A DNA stretch of 64,000 bases from assembly GCF_022637395.1 (NCBI RefSeq), contig NZ_CP093337.1, positions 1,534,001-1,598,000 on the forward strand, read 5' to 3'. Shown piece after piece: positions 17,975-29,260 of this stretch (its first letter is position 1; every line of letters begins with the position of its first letter). The translations under genes were made by a program, and so were the position numbers. The notes beneath the pieces were generated by a model. It saw only the letters and a list, made by a program, of their open reading frames with translations, did not search any database and was not told where the DNA came from. The DNA is from Shinella sp. H4-D48 (GTDB lineage: Bacteria > Pseudomonadota > Alphaproteobacteria > Rhizobiales > Rhizobiaceae).

Positions 17975-19654
17975 ATGACTTCCGAGACTGAAAAGACGAC
18001 GCTGCGCATTGCTGTCGCGCAGTTGAACCCGACGGTTGGCGACGTGGCCGGCAATCTGGCCAAGGCGCGCGCCGCTCGCGCGGATGCCGCAACGCAGGGC
18101 GCCGACCTGCTTCTGCTGACGGAACTTTTCATCTCCGGCTATCCGCCGGAGGATCTCGTGCTGAAGCCGGCCTTCCTGAAGGCCTGCCGTCGCGCTATCG
18201 ATGATCTTGCCACAGACACTGCGGATGGCGGCCCGGGCGTCATTATCGGCTTTCCGCGGCAGGACGAGACCGGCCGCTACAATGCCGTCGCCGTTCTCGA
18301 TGCCGGCAAGGTCATCGCGGTCCGCGACAAGGTGGACCTGCCGAACTACGGCGAATTCGATGAGAAGCGCGTCTTCGATCAGGGCGCGATGCCGGGTCCG
18401 GTGAATTTCCGTGGCGTGCGCCTTGGCATCCCGATCTGCGAGGACATCTGGGGCGAACTCGGCGTCTGCGAGACGCTGGCGGAAAGCGGCGCGGAAATCC
18501 TGCTGTCGCCGAACGGCTCGCCCTATTATCGCGGCAAGGTCGATATCCGCCACCAGGTCGTGCTGAAGCAGGTCATCGAGACCGGCCTTCCGCTGCTCTA
18601 TGCCAACCAGCTCGGCGGGCAGGACGAGCTTGTTTTCGACGGCGCAAGCTTCGCCTTCAACGCCGACAAGACGCTGGCCTTCCAGATGAGCCAGTTCGAG
18701 GAAACCATCGCGCTCACGACCTGGAAGCGGCAGGGCGGCGGATGGGTCTGCGACAGCGGCCCGATGTCGCGCATTCCCGAGCGTGAGGAGGCGGATTACC
18801 GCGCCTGCCTGCTTGGTTTCCGTGACTACGTTAACAAGAACGGCTTCAAGAACGTCGTGCTCGGCCTGTCCGGCGGCATCGATTCCGCGATATGCGCGGC
18901 CATCGCCGTGGATGCGCTGGGCGAGGAGCGCGTGCGCTGTGTGATGCTGCCCTACCGTTACACTTCGGAGGATTCTCTGAAGGATGCTGCCGATTGCGCC
19001 AAGGCGCTGGGTTGCCGTTACGACATCGTGCCGATCGAGGCACCCGTGACCGGCTTCCTTTCCGCGCTGTCAGAGACCTTCGAGGGCACCGAGGAAGGCA
19101 TCACCGAGGAAAACCTCCAGAGCCGCACGCGCGGCACGATCCTGATGGCGATTTCCAACAAGTTCGGCTCGATGGTGGTCACGACGGGCAACAAGTCGGA
19201 AATGTCGGTCGGCTATGCCACGCTCTACGGCGACATGAACGGCGGTTTTAACCCCATCAAGGACCTCTACAAAATGCAGGTCTATGCGCTGTCGCGCTGG
19301 CGCAACCAGTATGTGCCGCCCGGCGCGCTGGGGCCGACGGGTGAGGTAATCCCGCACAATATCATCGACAAGGCGCCGTCGGCCGAGCTGCGGCCCAATC
19401 AGACCGACCAGGATTCCCTGCCGCCCTATCCTGTTCTTGACGACATTCTCGAATGCCTCGTCGAGTTGGAGATGGGCACGGAGGAGATTGTGGCGCGCGG
19501 CCACGACGCGGCAACCGTCCACCGGATCGAGCACCTGCTCTACATCGCTGAATACAAGCGCCGCCAGTCCGCGCCCGGCGTCAAGATCACCCGCAAGAAT
19601 TTCGGCCGCGACCGCCGCTACCCCATCACCAACCGCTTCCGCGACCGGGGATGA
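17975..19654 (+). CDS. nadE: glutamine-dependent NAD+ synthetase
   Basis: This 559-residue two-domain enzyme makes NAD+ from deamido-NAD+, ATP and glutamine. The N-terminal nitrilase-type glutaminase domain (residues ~8-260) shows the triad in TELFISGYPPEDL (Glu), RDKVDLPNYGEFDE (Lys) and GIPICEDIWG (Cys). The C-terminal synthetase domain has the ATP-pyrophosphatase P-loop LGLSGGIDSA near 296 and TTGNKSEMSVGY near 408. The ATG at 17975 gives MTSETEK; homologues start close to this point. Upstream, 263 bases separate it from the divergent sulfatase gene. Confidence 0.95.
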   Translation: MTSETEKTTLRIAVAQLNPTVGDVAGNLAKARAARADAATQGADLLLLTELFISGYPPEDLVLKPAFLKACRRAIDDLATDTADGGPGVIIGFPRQDETGRYNAVAVLDAGKVIAVRDKVDLPNYGEFDEKRVFDQGAMPGPVNFRGVRLGIPICEDIWGELGVCETLAESGAEILLSPNGSPYYRGKVDIRHQVVLKQVIETGLPLLYANQLGGQDELVFDGASFAFNADKTLAFQMSQFEETIALTTWKRQGGGWVCDSGPMSRIPEREEADYRACLLGFRDYVNKNGFKNVVLGLSGGIDSAICAAIAVDALGEERVRCVMLPYRYTSEDSLKDAADCAKALGCRYDIVPIEAPVTGFLSALSETFEGTEEGITEENLQSRTRGTILMAISNKFGSMVVTTGNKSEMSVGYATLYGDMNGGFNPIKDLYKMQVYALSRWRNQYVPPGALGPTGEVIPHNIIDKAPSAELRPNQTDQDSLPPYPVLDDILECLVELEMGTEEIVARGHDAATVHRIEHLLYIAEYKRRQSAPGVKITRKNFGRDRRYPITNRFRDRG

Positions 19655-19781
19655 GGGGCGCGGTACTGGCGGTCTTTCTGCGTCTGGTAGTTGTGCGTTA
19701 ACCTGTGCGATCGAAATGTAACCTCTCTGATTGCAGACAGAGAGGTCAGTGCTAATATGCATTCCTTCTCGGGGAGTGGGT

Positions 19782-20525
19782 ATGGCGCAGCGCAGGGTTG
19801 TCCTTTTTATCGATGCAGAGAACGTGCCTTCGCGCGCCGCCGCCACGCTTGTCGAAGAAGCGACGAAGCACGGCCTGCTGCTTGATCGCCGTATCTATGG
19901 AGACTTCTCGAATTCATCCCTCAAGCCGTGGCTGGATGCCGCCGCACTTCACGCCCTCACGTCCCGGCAGACCGTGGCCGGGGCTAATGGCAAGAACGGC
20001 GCTGATATCGCCATGGTGATCGATGCCATGGACGAACTTCATTCGGGGCAAGTGGATGTGTTCTGCCTCGCCACCGCCGATAGCGACTTCACCCAGTTGG
20101 CAATGCGAATTCGGCGCGCTGGCAAGATCGCCGTTGGAATGGCGTGCTCAAAGGCCTCGAGCCGGTTTCAGACGGCTTTTGACGTCTTCAGGACCATCGG
20201 CGCTGTAAAGCCCGACCCAAGTCCAGCGCCGGTGAAAATCACCGAAAAGACTGTTGCAAAACAGGCGCCAGATGTTCGCCGCGCGTTAAAGAGTGAACTC
20301 CTGCAACGCATTTTCGTCGAGGCGCCGCCGCTGGATGGTCCATGGGTTGCGCTGCCGGACCTCATGAAGACCTTGAACGCGTGTCAACCGAACTTCGATC
20401 TGAAGTCGTATGGTCACAACCAGCTCTACAAGCTTCTGGCCTTTTCCGGCGCCGAACTCGCCGACAAGAACCGCAAGGCCCGTCTGAAGGCACAGCCCCT
20501 CAAGAAAGTGGTCGATAACGGCTGA
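19782..20525 (+). CDS. NYN domain protein with C-terminal OST-HTH/LOTUS domain
   Basis: This 247-residue protein has a NYN (PIN-like, LabA/DUF88) domain over residues ~3-150. The acidic active-site clusters are visible: VLFIDAENV (Asp8), NGADIAMVIDAMDEL near 76-90, and TADSDFTQ near 103-110. The C-terminal ~80 residues (SELLQRIF, then WVALPDLMKTLNACQPNFDL and YKLLAFSGAEL) fit the OST-HTH RNA-binding fold. NYN proteins are Mg-dependent ribonucleases acting on RNA. The ATG at 19782 follows GGGGAGTGGGT. The gene is an orphan between nadE and bluB; its RNA target is unknown. Confidence 0.88.
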   Translation: MAQRRVVLFIDAENVPSRAAATLVEEATKHGLLLDRRIYGDFSNSSLKPWLDAAALHALTSRQTVAGANGKNGADIAMVIDAMDELHSGQVDVFCLATADSDFTQLAMRIRRAGKIAVGMACSKASSRFQTAFDVFRTIGAVKPDPSPAPVKITEKTVAKQAPDVRRALKSELLQRIFVEAPPLDGPWVALPDLMKTLNACQPNFDLKSYGHNQLYKLLAFSGAELADKNRKARLKAQPLKKVVDNG

Positions 20526-20589
20526 GGCGACAACGCCGTTTGAACAAGCGGACTTGATCGCGCAGGCGTGCCGTGCACAATCCGGCCGT

Positions 20590-20778
20590 CAGGTGCCCGC
20601 TTGCGGGAGAATCGGGAAACCGGTGCGGGGAAACCCAGGTCCGGTACGTGCCCAACGCTGTGACGGGGATGGCTTCGCTCTAAAACCTTGAATCGATTCA
20701 GGGTTTTGCCACTGGTTGTTCAACCGGGAAGGCAGGCCGAAGTCGTGCGAACCGAAGTCAGAAGACCGGCCTGGCAAG
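20590..20778 (+). promoter_or_regulatory. cobalamin riboswitch upstream of bluB
   Basis: The conserved elements appear in the right order: AGGTGCCC with GGGAGAATCGGGAAACCGGTG (20591-20624), the B12 core GCCACTGG (20708-20715), GGGAAGGC (20726-20733), and the closing GAAGTCAGAAGACCGGCCTG (about 20755-20774). It ends about 55 bases before the bluB start. High adenosylcobalamin should repress bluB. No T-run terminator follows, so control is more likely at ribosome access than at termination. Confidence 0.93.
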
Positions 20779-20782
20779 ATAG

Positions 20783-22601
<1,819 letters not shown>

Positions 22602-22801
22602 GGTAACGATCCCTATCGATCTTAGAGCATGTCGAAACGGCCGGCGAAAACCGGCATTTCCTATCTTATCATAGGGCGTGCCGGAGCGAGTGCAACGCCG
22701 ACCGGCATTCGTGCTTAAGGGCCACACTGGGCGCCTGCCTTGCAACGGCCCAAGTCACACCCTAAATTGCGGCATCTTCAATACCGACCGGATGGTGCTT
22801 C

Positions 22802-22906
22802 ATGGATTTCAACCCGACCGCAAACCGACTTCGTTTTGTCATCGGGGATATCCACATCCATGCCGCACTCCATAACGCTTTCCAAAATCTCGTGGTCCGC
22901 GCCTGA
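22802..22906 (+). other. overlapping 34-residue open frame before the ABC-F gene
   Basis: An ATG at 22802, with GGATGG a few bases upstream, opens a 34-residue frame that overlaps the ABC-F start in another frame and stops at 22906. It contains RFVIGDIHIHAALH, which resembles the first metal-binding motif (GDxH) of calcineurin-like phosphoesterases. It could be a regulatory leader frame, a remnant of such a phosphoesterase gene, or chance. Confidence 0.2.
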
Positions 22907-24449
22907 CGGGAACACGCTTCTTACCAATCTCGACCTGACCTTCGGTGCCGAGCGCACCGGCCTTGTCGGACGCAACGGCGTCGGCAAGACAACGTTGCTC
23001 AGGCTCGTCACGGGCGAGCTCGCACCGCAATCCGGGACCGTGACTGTTGACGGGGCGATCGGTCTGCTGCGCCAGACCGTGCAGGTTGCAGCGGGGGAAG
23101 CCGTCGCCGATCTTTTCGGCATCGCTGACATGCTCGATCTTCTCGCCCGCGCCGAACGCGGCGTGGCCGAAGCCGACGAGCTTGCCGATGCCGACTGGAC
23201 CGTGGAGGCGCGGTTCTCCGCCGCTCTTGCGCGCGTTGGGCTCCAGGTGGAGCCTAAAACTCCACTTTCGGCCCTGTCCGGCGGGCAGCGCACGCGGGCG
23301 GCCCTCGCGGCGCTGGTGTTCCGTGAGCCGGATTTCCTGCTGCTCGACGAGCCGACGAACAATCTCGATCGCGAAGGCCGGCAGGCGGTGATTGACCTGC
23401 TTTCCGGATGGCGGGCCGGCGCGGTGATCGTCAGCCATGACCGCGAATTGCTGGAGACGATGGACGTCATCGTCGAGCTGACATCACTCGGCGCCAAAAG
23501 CTACGGCGGAAACTGGAGCGCCTACCGGCGGTGCAAGGCACTCGAACTGGCCGCGGCACACCGCGATCTCGCCGATGCGGAAAAGCACGCCGGCGAAGTG
23601 GCGCGCACCATGCAGGCGACCGCCGAGCGCCAGGCTCGCAGGGACAGTGCCGGCCGCCGCAAGCGAGCGCGGGGCGGCACTCCGCGCATCGTTCTCGGCG
23701 CCATGAAAGAGCGCAGCGAGCTGACGGGCGGTGCGAATGCGCGACTTGCCGAGGGCCGGCAGGCCGAGGCGGGCGAGGCGATTGCCAAGGCGCGCGAACG
23801 TATGGAAGTGCTCCAGCCCCTGACGGTGAGCGTGCCGCCGACACATCTGCCGACAAATCGTGTGGTCCTGCGGATGGAGGATGTCACCGCCGGTTACAAC
23901 CCGGAACAGCCGATCGTTCGTGATTTCTCCCTTGTCGTTACAGGGCCGGAGCGCATCGCCATCACCGGCCCGAACGGTTCGGGAAAGACCACTCTGCTGT
24001 CTCTCTTGGCGGGCGATCTGCAACCGGCTAAGAGGAGCGTGCGCCGCTTGACCGATATCGCCATGCTCGATCAGCGAGTGAGCCTGCTCGATCCGGCCTT
24101 GTCCATCCGCGACAATTTCCGGCGGATCAATCCCGGGGCGGACGAGAATGCGTGCCGGGCGGCGTTAGCGCGCTTCATGTTTCGGGCCGATGCGGCTCTA
24201 CAGATGGCGGGCAACCTCAGCGGCGGACAGTTGCTGCGGGCCGGGCTGGCCTGCGTACTCGGCGCCGGCCAGCCGCCGGCCCTGCTGGTTCTGGACGAGC
24301 CGACGAACCATCTCGATATCGATTCCATCGAGGCGGTGGAGGCCGGCCTGCGGGCCTATGACGGTGCGCTTGTCGTCGTCAGCCACGACGAAGCGTTTCT
24401 GGAGGCGATCGGCATTACGCGCAGGATTACCCTCTCGGGGCAGCCCTAA
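22860..24449 (+). CDS. ABC-F family ATP-binding protein
   Basis: This 529-residue soluble protein has two ABC ATPase domains and no membrane segment. Domain 1 has Walker A GRNGVGKTT (~37), signature LSGGQRTRAALA (~140) and Walker B FLLLDEPTNNLD. A charged linker around 225-325 follows. Domain 2 has GPNGSGKTT, LSGGQLLRAGLA and LVLDEPTNHLD. ABC-F proteins bind the ribosome E site and act in translation or antibiotic protection. The linker is not that of Uup or EttA as far as I can tell, so the subgroup is open. A 34-residue frame overlaps its start. Confidence 0.92.
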   Translation: MPHSITLSKISWSAPDGNTLLTNLDLTFGAERTGLVGRNGVGKTTLLRLVTGELAPQSGTVTVDGAIGLLRQTVQVAAGEAVADLFGIADMLDLLARAERGVAEADELADADWTVEARFSAALARVGLQVEPKTPLSALSGGQRTRAALAALVFREPDFLLLDEPTNNLDREGRQAVIDLLSGWRAGAVIVSHDRELLETMDVIVELTSLGAKSYGGNWSAYRRCKALELAAAHRDLADAEKHAGEVARTMQATAERQARRDSAGRRKRARGGTPRIVLGAMKERSELTGGANARLAEGRQAEAGEAIAKARERMEVLQPLTVSVPPTHLPTNRVVLRMEDVTAGYNPEQPIVRDFSLVVTGPERIAITGPNGSGKTTLLSLLAGDLQPAKRSVRRLTDIAMLDQRVSLLDPALSIRDNFRRINPGADENACRAALARFMFRADAALQMAGNLSGGQLLRAGLACVLGAGQPPALLVLDEPTNHLDIDSIEAVEAGLRAYDGALVVVSHDEAFLEAIGITRRITLSGQP

Positions 24450-24455
24450 CGCAAA

Positions 24456-24485
24456 CGACCGCCGGGTTTGCCGGCGGCCGTTTTT
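24456..24485 (+). terminator. intrinsic terminator after the ABC-F gene
   Basis: CGACCGCCGG / CCGGCGGCCG stem (one mismatch) followed by five T residues, seven bases past the stop codon. It separates the ABC-F gene from the convergent malic enzyme. Confidence 0.8.
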
Positions 24486-24508
24486 ATCTCGGGATGCCGC
24501 TGACGGCC

Positions 24509-26821
24509 TCAATCCGGGTAGGAGGCTTCCACGACGGCAAGCGCTGCCATGTTGACGACGCCGCGCGAGGTGGCCGACGGCGACAGGATATGGGCGGGCA
24601 TAGCGGCACCGAGCAGGATCGGGCCGACATGCAGGCTGTCCGTCATGGTCTTGACGACGCCCATCGTGATGTTGGCGGCGTCGAGGTTCGGGAAGACCAG
24701 CAGGTTGGCTTCGCCCGACAGCGTCGAGTTCGGCATGACGCGCTGGCGCAGCGTTTCGGAAATGGCGGCATCGCCGTGCATTTCGCCGTCTGCTTCCAGC
24801 GTCGGGTCGAGCTCGCGCACGATATCCATCGCGCGGCGCATCTTATAGGCGCTGTCGGAATCGCGCGAACCGAAGTTCGAATGCGAAACGAGGGCGGCGC
24901 GCGGCGTGATGCCGAACCGGCGGATTTCCTTTGCCGCCATCACCGTCATCTCCGCGACTTCCTCGGGCGTCGGATCGAAGGTGACATAGGTATCGGTAAA
25001 GAAGGTCGCGCCGCGCTGCGAGATCAGCAGGCTCAGACCGGAGAAGTCGAGAACGCCCGGCTTCTTGCCAATGATCTGGCTGACATCGCGCAGGTGCTTG
25101 GCATAGCGGCCTTCCACGCCGCAGATCAGCGCATCGGCCTCGCCGCGCTTGACGGCCAGCGCACCGATCACGGTCTGGTTGGTGCGCACGATGGTGCGCG
25201 CGGCTTCCGGGATCACGCCCTTGCGGCCGACGATGCGGAAGTAGTCGTCCACATAGTCGCGGTAGCGCGGATCGTCTTCCGGGTTGATCACTTCAAAATC
25301 GGTATTGGGACGGATACGCAGGCCGTAGCGCTTCAGGCGCGTCTCGATGATCTGCGGGCGTCCGATGAGGATGGGCTTGGCGATTTCCTCTTCCAGCAGC
25401 ACCTGAGCGGCGCGCAGTACGCGCTCGTCTTCGCCTTCGGCGAAGATCACGCGCTTCTTCTCGGCATTCTTCGCTGCCGCGAAGATCGGCTTCATGATGA
25501 AGCCCGAACGCCAGACGAAGCGATTCAGCTGGTCGAGATAGGCGTCGAAATCGGCAATCGGGCGCGTTGCCACGCCGGTTTCGGCAGCCGCTCGCGCAAC
25601 GGCCGGCGCGATGCGCAGGATGAGGCGCTGATCGAACGGTGAGGGGATCAGGTAGTTGGGACCGAAGACCGGCGTTTCACCCGAATAGGCGCGGGCGGCC
25701 ACGTCGGATACTTCCTCGCGGGCGAGCGCAGCGATGGCGCGCACGGCGGCCATCTTCATTTCCTCATTGATCGTGCGGGCGCCGCAATCAAGCGCACCGC
25801 GGAAGATGTAGGGGAAGCAGATGACGTTGTTGACCTGGTTCGGGAAATCCGAACGGCCGGTGCAGATCATTGCGTCCGGGCGGGCAGCGCGCGCCTCCTC
25901 GGGCATGATTTCCGGCTTTGGATTGGCCAACGCCATGATCAGCGGCTTTTCTGCCATGCGCACGAGCAATTCGGGCTTCAGCACGCCGGCGGCGGAAAGG
26001 CCGAGGAAGACATCGGCACCGTCGATGGTTTCGGCGAGCACCCGCTTGTCGGTTTCCTGGGCGTAAACGGCCTTCCACTGGTCCATCAGCTCTTCGCGGC
26101 CCTTGTAAACGAGGCCTTCGATGTCGTGGACCCAGATGTTTTCGACCTTGGCGCCGAGCACAACCAGCTGGTTGAGGCAGGCGAGCGCAGCCGCACCGGC
26201 CCCGGAGGCGACGATCTTGGCGTCGGCGAGGGATTTTCCGGCAAGCTCAAGGCCGTTCAGGACGGCGGCCGCAACGATGATGGCCGTACCGTGCTGATCG
26301 TCGTGGAAGACGGGGATATCCATCTTCTCGCGCAACTGGCGCTCGACCTCGAAGCATTCGGGCGCCTTGATGTCCTCAAGGTTGATGCCGCCGAAGGTCG
26401 GCTCGAGAGCGGAGATGACATCGACCATCTGCTCGACGGTCGGGGCGTCGATCTCGATGTCGAAGACGTCCACGCCGGCGAATTTCTTGAAGAGGACGGC
26501 CTTGCCTTCCATGACGGGCTTAGAGGCGAGCGGCCCGATATTGCCGAGGCCGAGGACGGCCGTGCCGTTGGAAACCACGGCCACGAGATTGGAGCGCGCC
26601 GTGTAATCGGCCGCCGTGCTCGGATCGTCGCGGATGGCAAGACAGGGGGCGGCGACGCCCGGCGAATAGGCGAGCGCGAGGTCGCGCTGGTTGCCGAGCG
26701 GCTTGGTGGCGGTGATCTCGAGCTTTCCGGGGCGGGGATAACGGTGGAAGAAAAGCGCCTGCTGGTCGATGTCTCCACTTGCGGGGCCGTTCTGCGTCCG
26801 CGGTTTGTCACCGGTGCTCAT
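24509..26821 (-). CDS. maeB: malic enzyme with phosphotransacetylase-like domain
   Basis: This 770-residue enzyme decarboxylates malate to pyruvate with reduction of NAD(P). The N-terminal malic domain (residues ~20-160) has YSPGVAAPC, the NAD-binding domain (~165-420) has FHDDQHGTA and [12 protein letters not shown], and the C-terminal third resembles phosphate acetyltransferase but is regulatory. Length and the N-terminal [18 protein letters not shown] match my memory of Sinorhizobium NAD-malic enzyme Dme, which is needed for symbiotic nitrogen fixation; the NADP enzyme Tme is similar, so cofactor is not settled. The ATG at 26821 has GCAGGAG upstream. Confidence 0.93.
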   Translation of the reverse strand: MSTGDKPRTQNGPASGDIDQQALFFHRYPRPGKLEITATKPLGNQRDLALAYSPGVAAPCLAIRDDPSTAADYTARSNLVAVVSNGTAVLGLGNIGPLASKPVMEGKAVLFKKFAGVDVFDIEIDAPTVEQMVDVISALEPTFGGINLEDIKAPECFEVERQLREKMDIPVFHDDQHGTAIIVAAAVLNGLELAGKSLADAKIVASGAGAAALACLNQLVVLGAKVENIWVHDIEGLVYKGREELMDQWKAVYAQETDKRVLAETIDGADVFLGLSAAGVLKPELLVRMAEKPLIMALANPKPEIMPEEARAARPDAMICTGRSDFPNQVNNVICFPYIFRGALDCGARTINEEMKMAAVRAIAALAREEVSDVAARAYSGETPVFGPNYLIPSPFDQRLILRIAPAVARAAAETGVATRPIADFDAYLDQLNRFVWRSGFIMKPIFAAAKNAEKKRVIFAEGEDERVLRAAQVLLEEEIAKPILIGRPQIIETRLKRYGLRIRPNTDFEVINPEDDPRYRDYVDDYFRIVGRKGVIPEAARTIVRTNQTVIGALAVKRGEADALICGVEGRYAKHLRDVSQIIGKKPGVLDFSGLSLLISQRGATFFTDTYVTFDPTPEEVAEMTVMAAKEIRRFGITPRAALVSHSNFGSRDSDSAYKMRRAMDIVRELDPTLEADGEMHGDAAISETLRQRVMPNSTLSGEANLLVFPNLDAANITMGVVKTMTDSLHVGPILLGAAMPAHILSPSATSRGVVNMAALAVVEASYPD

Positions 26822-27053
26822 GATACTCCTGCCATATTCTGTTTTCGTTGCGGGCTTCGTGGCACAAAACCGCCGCGACGTGAAGTTTAACGGGTGTACC
26901 ATAAAGCCGTATTCAACGGCGGGTGCAATGCCTATTTGCCTGCCGAAAATGCATAGGTGTGTCATCAATCTGAAATAGGAGTCTGGTTTTCAGAAGACCG
27001 AGAGCTGCCCGTCATGACGATGACCGCGGTGGCCGGCCACCGGAGACGAACGC

Positions 27054-27899
27054 ATGACCGTGACCCCTGCCGACCCTGATGTCCGCCACTTCCGCACGCT
27101 CTTCATCTCGGATGTGCATCTGGGATCGAAGGCCGCCAAGGCCGATTTCCTGCTCGACTTCCTGCGGCATCACGAGGCCGAGACCATCGTGCTCGTCGGC
27201 GATATCGTCGACGGCTGGCGGCTCAAGCGCAACTGGTACTGGCCGCAGGCCTTCAACGATGTCACGCAGAAGATCCTGCGCAAGGCGCGCAAGGGTACAC
27301 GCATCGTTTACATCCCCGGCAATCACGACGAGTTCCTGCGCGATTTCCCCGGCACGCATTTCGGCGGTGTCGAGGTGGCCGAGCGCATGATCCATGAAGG
27401 TGCAGACGGCCGGCGCTATCTGGTGCTGCACGGAGACGAGTTCGACGTGGTCGTGCGTCATGCGCGTGTCGTCGCCTATCTCGGCGACTGGGCCTATGAC
27501 GCGGCCATCGCGATCAACGTGGTCTTCGCCGCCATCCGCCGCCGGCTCGGCCTGCCGTACTGGTCGTTCTCTTCATGGGCGAAGCAACAGGTGAAGTCGG
27601 CCGTCAATTTCATCGGCGAGTTCCAGAAGGTCGTCGTCGAGGAGGCACGCCGCAACAACGCCGATGGCGTGATCTGCGGCCATATCCACCACGCCGTCAT
27701 CACCGAAATCGACGGCATCCGCTACATCAATAGCGGCGACTGGGTGGAAAGCTGCACGGCGATTGCAGAGCATCACGACGGCGAGATGGAGCTGATCACT
27801 TGGCAGACGATGGCCTCCAGGCCCGCAGCTATCCTTGCCGTGTCCCACCAGATGCCTGTCATTGAGAGGCGCGAACGGGTTGGCGCAGAGGCCGCCTGA
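27054..27899 (+). CDS. LpxH-like metallophosphoesterase
   Basis: This 281-residue calcineurin-fold enzyme shows all metal-binding motifs in order: ISDVHLGS (18-25), VGDIVDGW (47-54), PGNHDEFL (~87-94), LHGDEFD (~124-130) and CGHIHHA (~205-211). The family is close to UDP-2,3-diacylglucosamine hydrolase (LpxH) of lipid A synthesis. Many alphaproteobacteria use LpxI for that step, so this could instead act on another phosphodiester or lipid. It is unlinked to lpx genes here. Confidence 0.85.
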   Translation: MTVTPADPDVRHFRTLFISDVHLGSKAAKADFLLDFLRHHEAETIVLVGDIVDGWRLKRNWYWPQAFNDVTQKILRKARKGTRIVYIPGNHDEFLRDFPGTHFGGVEVAERMIHEGADGRRYLVLHGDEFDVVVRHARVVAYLGDWAYDAAIAINVVFAAIRRRLGLPYWSFSSWAKQQVKSAVNFIGEFQKVVVEEARRNNADGVICGHIHHAVITEIDGIRYINSGDWVESCTAIAEHHDGEMELITWQTMASRPAAILAVSHQMPVIERRERVGAEAA

Positions 27900-28042
27900 C
27901 GCGTTTTCGCGCGCGGCCGGGATAAGGCTGGTATGGCTGGAGGGTGGCCCCGGAGAGAGCGTCAGCGCCTGAAAAATCGTGGATTGGCCTGTGCCCTCCG
28001 GCATGATAGAGCGGCAAGCGTTTCAATGCAGGTTTCCCGCCA

Positions 28043-29260
28043 ATGACGCCCCCTTCCGGGTTCAGAGTTACCGCCGGCGCGCCGCCGTTCTTCGCCGTGC
28101 GGATCGCGCTTGTTTTCTGCGCACCCATGATGGTCAACGGCATCGCCCTGCCGTTTTTCCCGGTCTGGCTGGAAACGCTTTCGCTTACCGATTTCCAGAT
28201 CGGCATCGTGCTTGCGGTGCCGCTGTTCGTGCGGGTCTTCACCGCGCCGGTCGCGGGCGTCATCGCCGACCGGATCGGCGAGCGCTCGGTCGTACTTCTG
28301 TGGTCGGCACTGCTCTCGCTTTTGACGGCCGTGGCACTGTTTGCGACCGGCTCGTTCTGGCCCATCCTGCTGCTCTACACGCTTCAGGGTGCGGTCTATT
28401 CGCCCTATGTGCCGATCACCGAGGCAATCATGCTGTCAGGCGTGCGGCGCTGGAATTTCGACTATGGCCGCATGCGCCTGTGGGGATCGCTCGCCTTCAT
28501 CGTGGCGACGATGGCGGGCGGTTGGCTCGCCGGACTCTATGGTGGCGCCATGGTGCTGCCGGCGATGGCGGCGGCTTTCGTCCTGACCGTCGTGGGCGCC
28601 CTGATCGCGCCGAAGATCGGCAAACCGCGCCGGCCGTCGCCGATTGCCGCCATCGCGACCATGCCGACCAAAAGCACGCTTCGGCAAAGCGATGTGCAGC
28701 TCATGTTGATCGGCGTTTCGCTCGTCAATGCCAGCCATGCCATGCTGTTCGCCTTCTCGGCGATCTACTGGCAGAAGATGGGTTTCAGCGGCGTGGATGT
28801 CGGGATCCTCTGGAGTGCGGGCGTTCTGGCGGAGGTGGTGTTCTTCCTGTTCGCCGTCCAGCTCAGGCGGCGGTTCAATCTCTGGTCCATGATGATCGTC
28901 GGTGCGTCGGTCGCCGTCGTGCGCTGGATCGTCTTTCCGCTGGAGATGTCGTTCACCGGCTACTTCGCGCTGCAGTGCCTGCATGCCTTTACCTATGCGC
29001 TCATCCATATGAGCGCGCAGAGCCGCCTCGTGCAGCGCGTTTCGGAAGAGCAGGAGGCGGCGGCGCAAGGGCTCTATTTCTTCTACACCGGCATCTTTAC
29101 GGCTCTGGCGACCTTCGTATCGGGCTATGCCTTCAGCTGGTACGGTGTTCAGGGCTTCTATCTGATGTCGCTCGTCGCTGCGGCCGGTCTCATATCCATC
29201 GTCGCGGGTCGATTGCTTGCGCCGTCCGCTCAGCCCCAGAGCGCCGGCTCCGGCGGATAA
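28043..29260 (+). CDS. MFS transporter, 3-phenylpropionate/nucleoside-symporter-like
   Basis: This 405-residue integral membrane protein has about 12 hydrophobic helices. It fits the MFS_1-like group that includes HcaT: an early FFPVWLETLSLTDFQIGIVL, GVIADRIGER in the loop after helix 2, WGSLAFIVAT in the fifth helix, and HMSAQSRLVQRVSEEQEAAAQ-type loop sequence late. The substrate cannot be told from context. Its end overlaps the convergent epimerase gene by 31 bases. Confidence 0.88.
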   Translation: MTPPSGFRVTAGAPPFFAVRIALVFCAPMMVNGIALPFFPVWLETLSLTDFQIGIVLAVPLFVRVFTAPVAGVIADRIGERSVVLLWSALLSLLTAVALFATGSFWPILLLYTLQGAVYSPYVPITEAIMLSGVRRWNFDYGRMRLWGSLAFIVATMAGGWLAGLYGGAMVLPAMAAAFVLTVVGALIAPKIGKPRRPSPIAAIATMPTKSTLRQSDVQLMLIGVSLVNASHAMLFAFSAIYWQKMGFSGVDVGILWSAGVLAEVVFFLFAVQLRRRFNLWSMMIVGASVAVVRWIVFPLEMSFTGYFALQCLHAFTYALIHMSAQSRLVQRVSEEQEAAAQGLYFFYTGIFTALATFVSGYAFSWYGVQGFYLMSLVAAAGLISIVAGRLLAPSAQPQSAGSGG

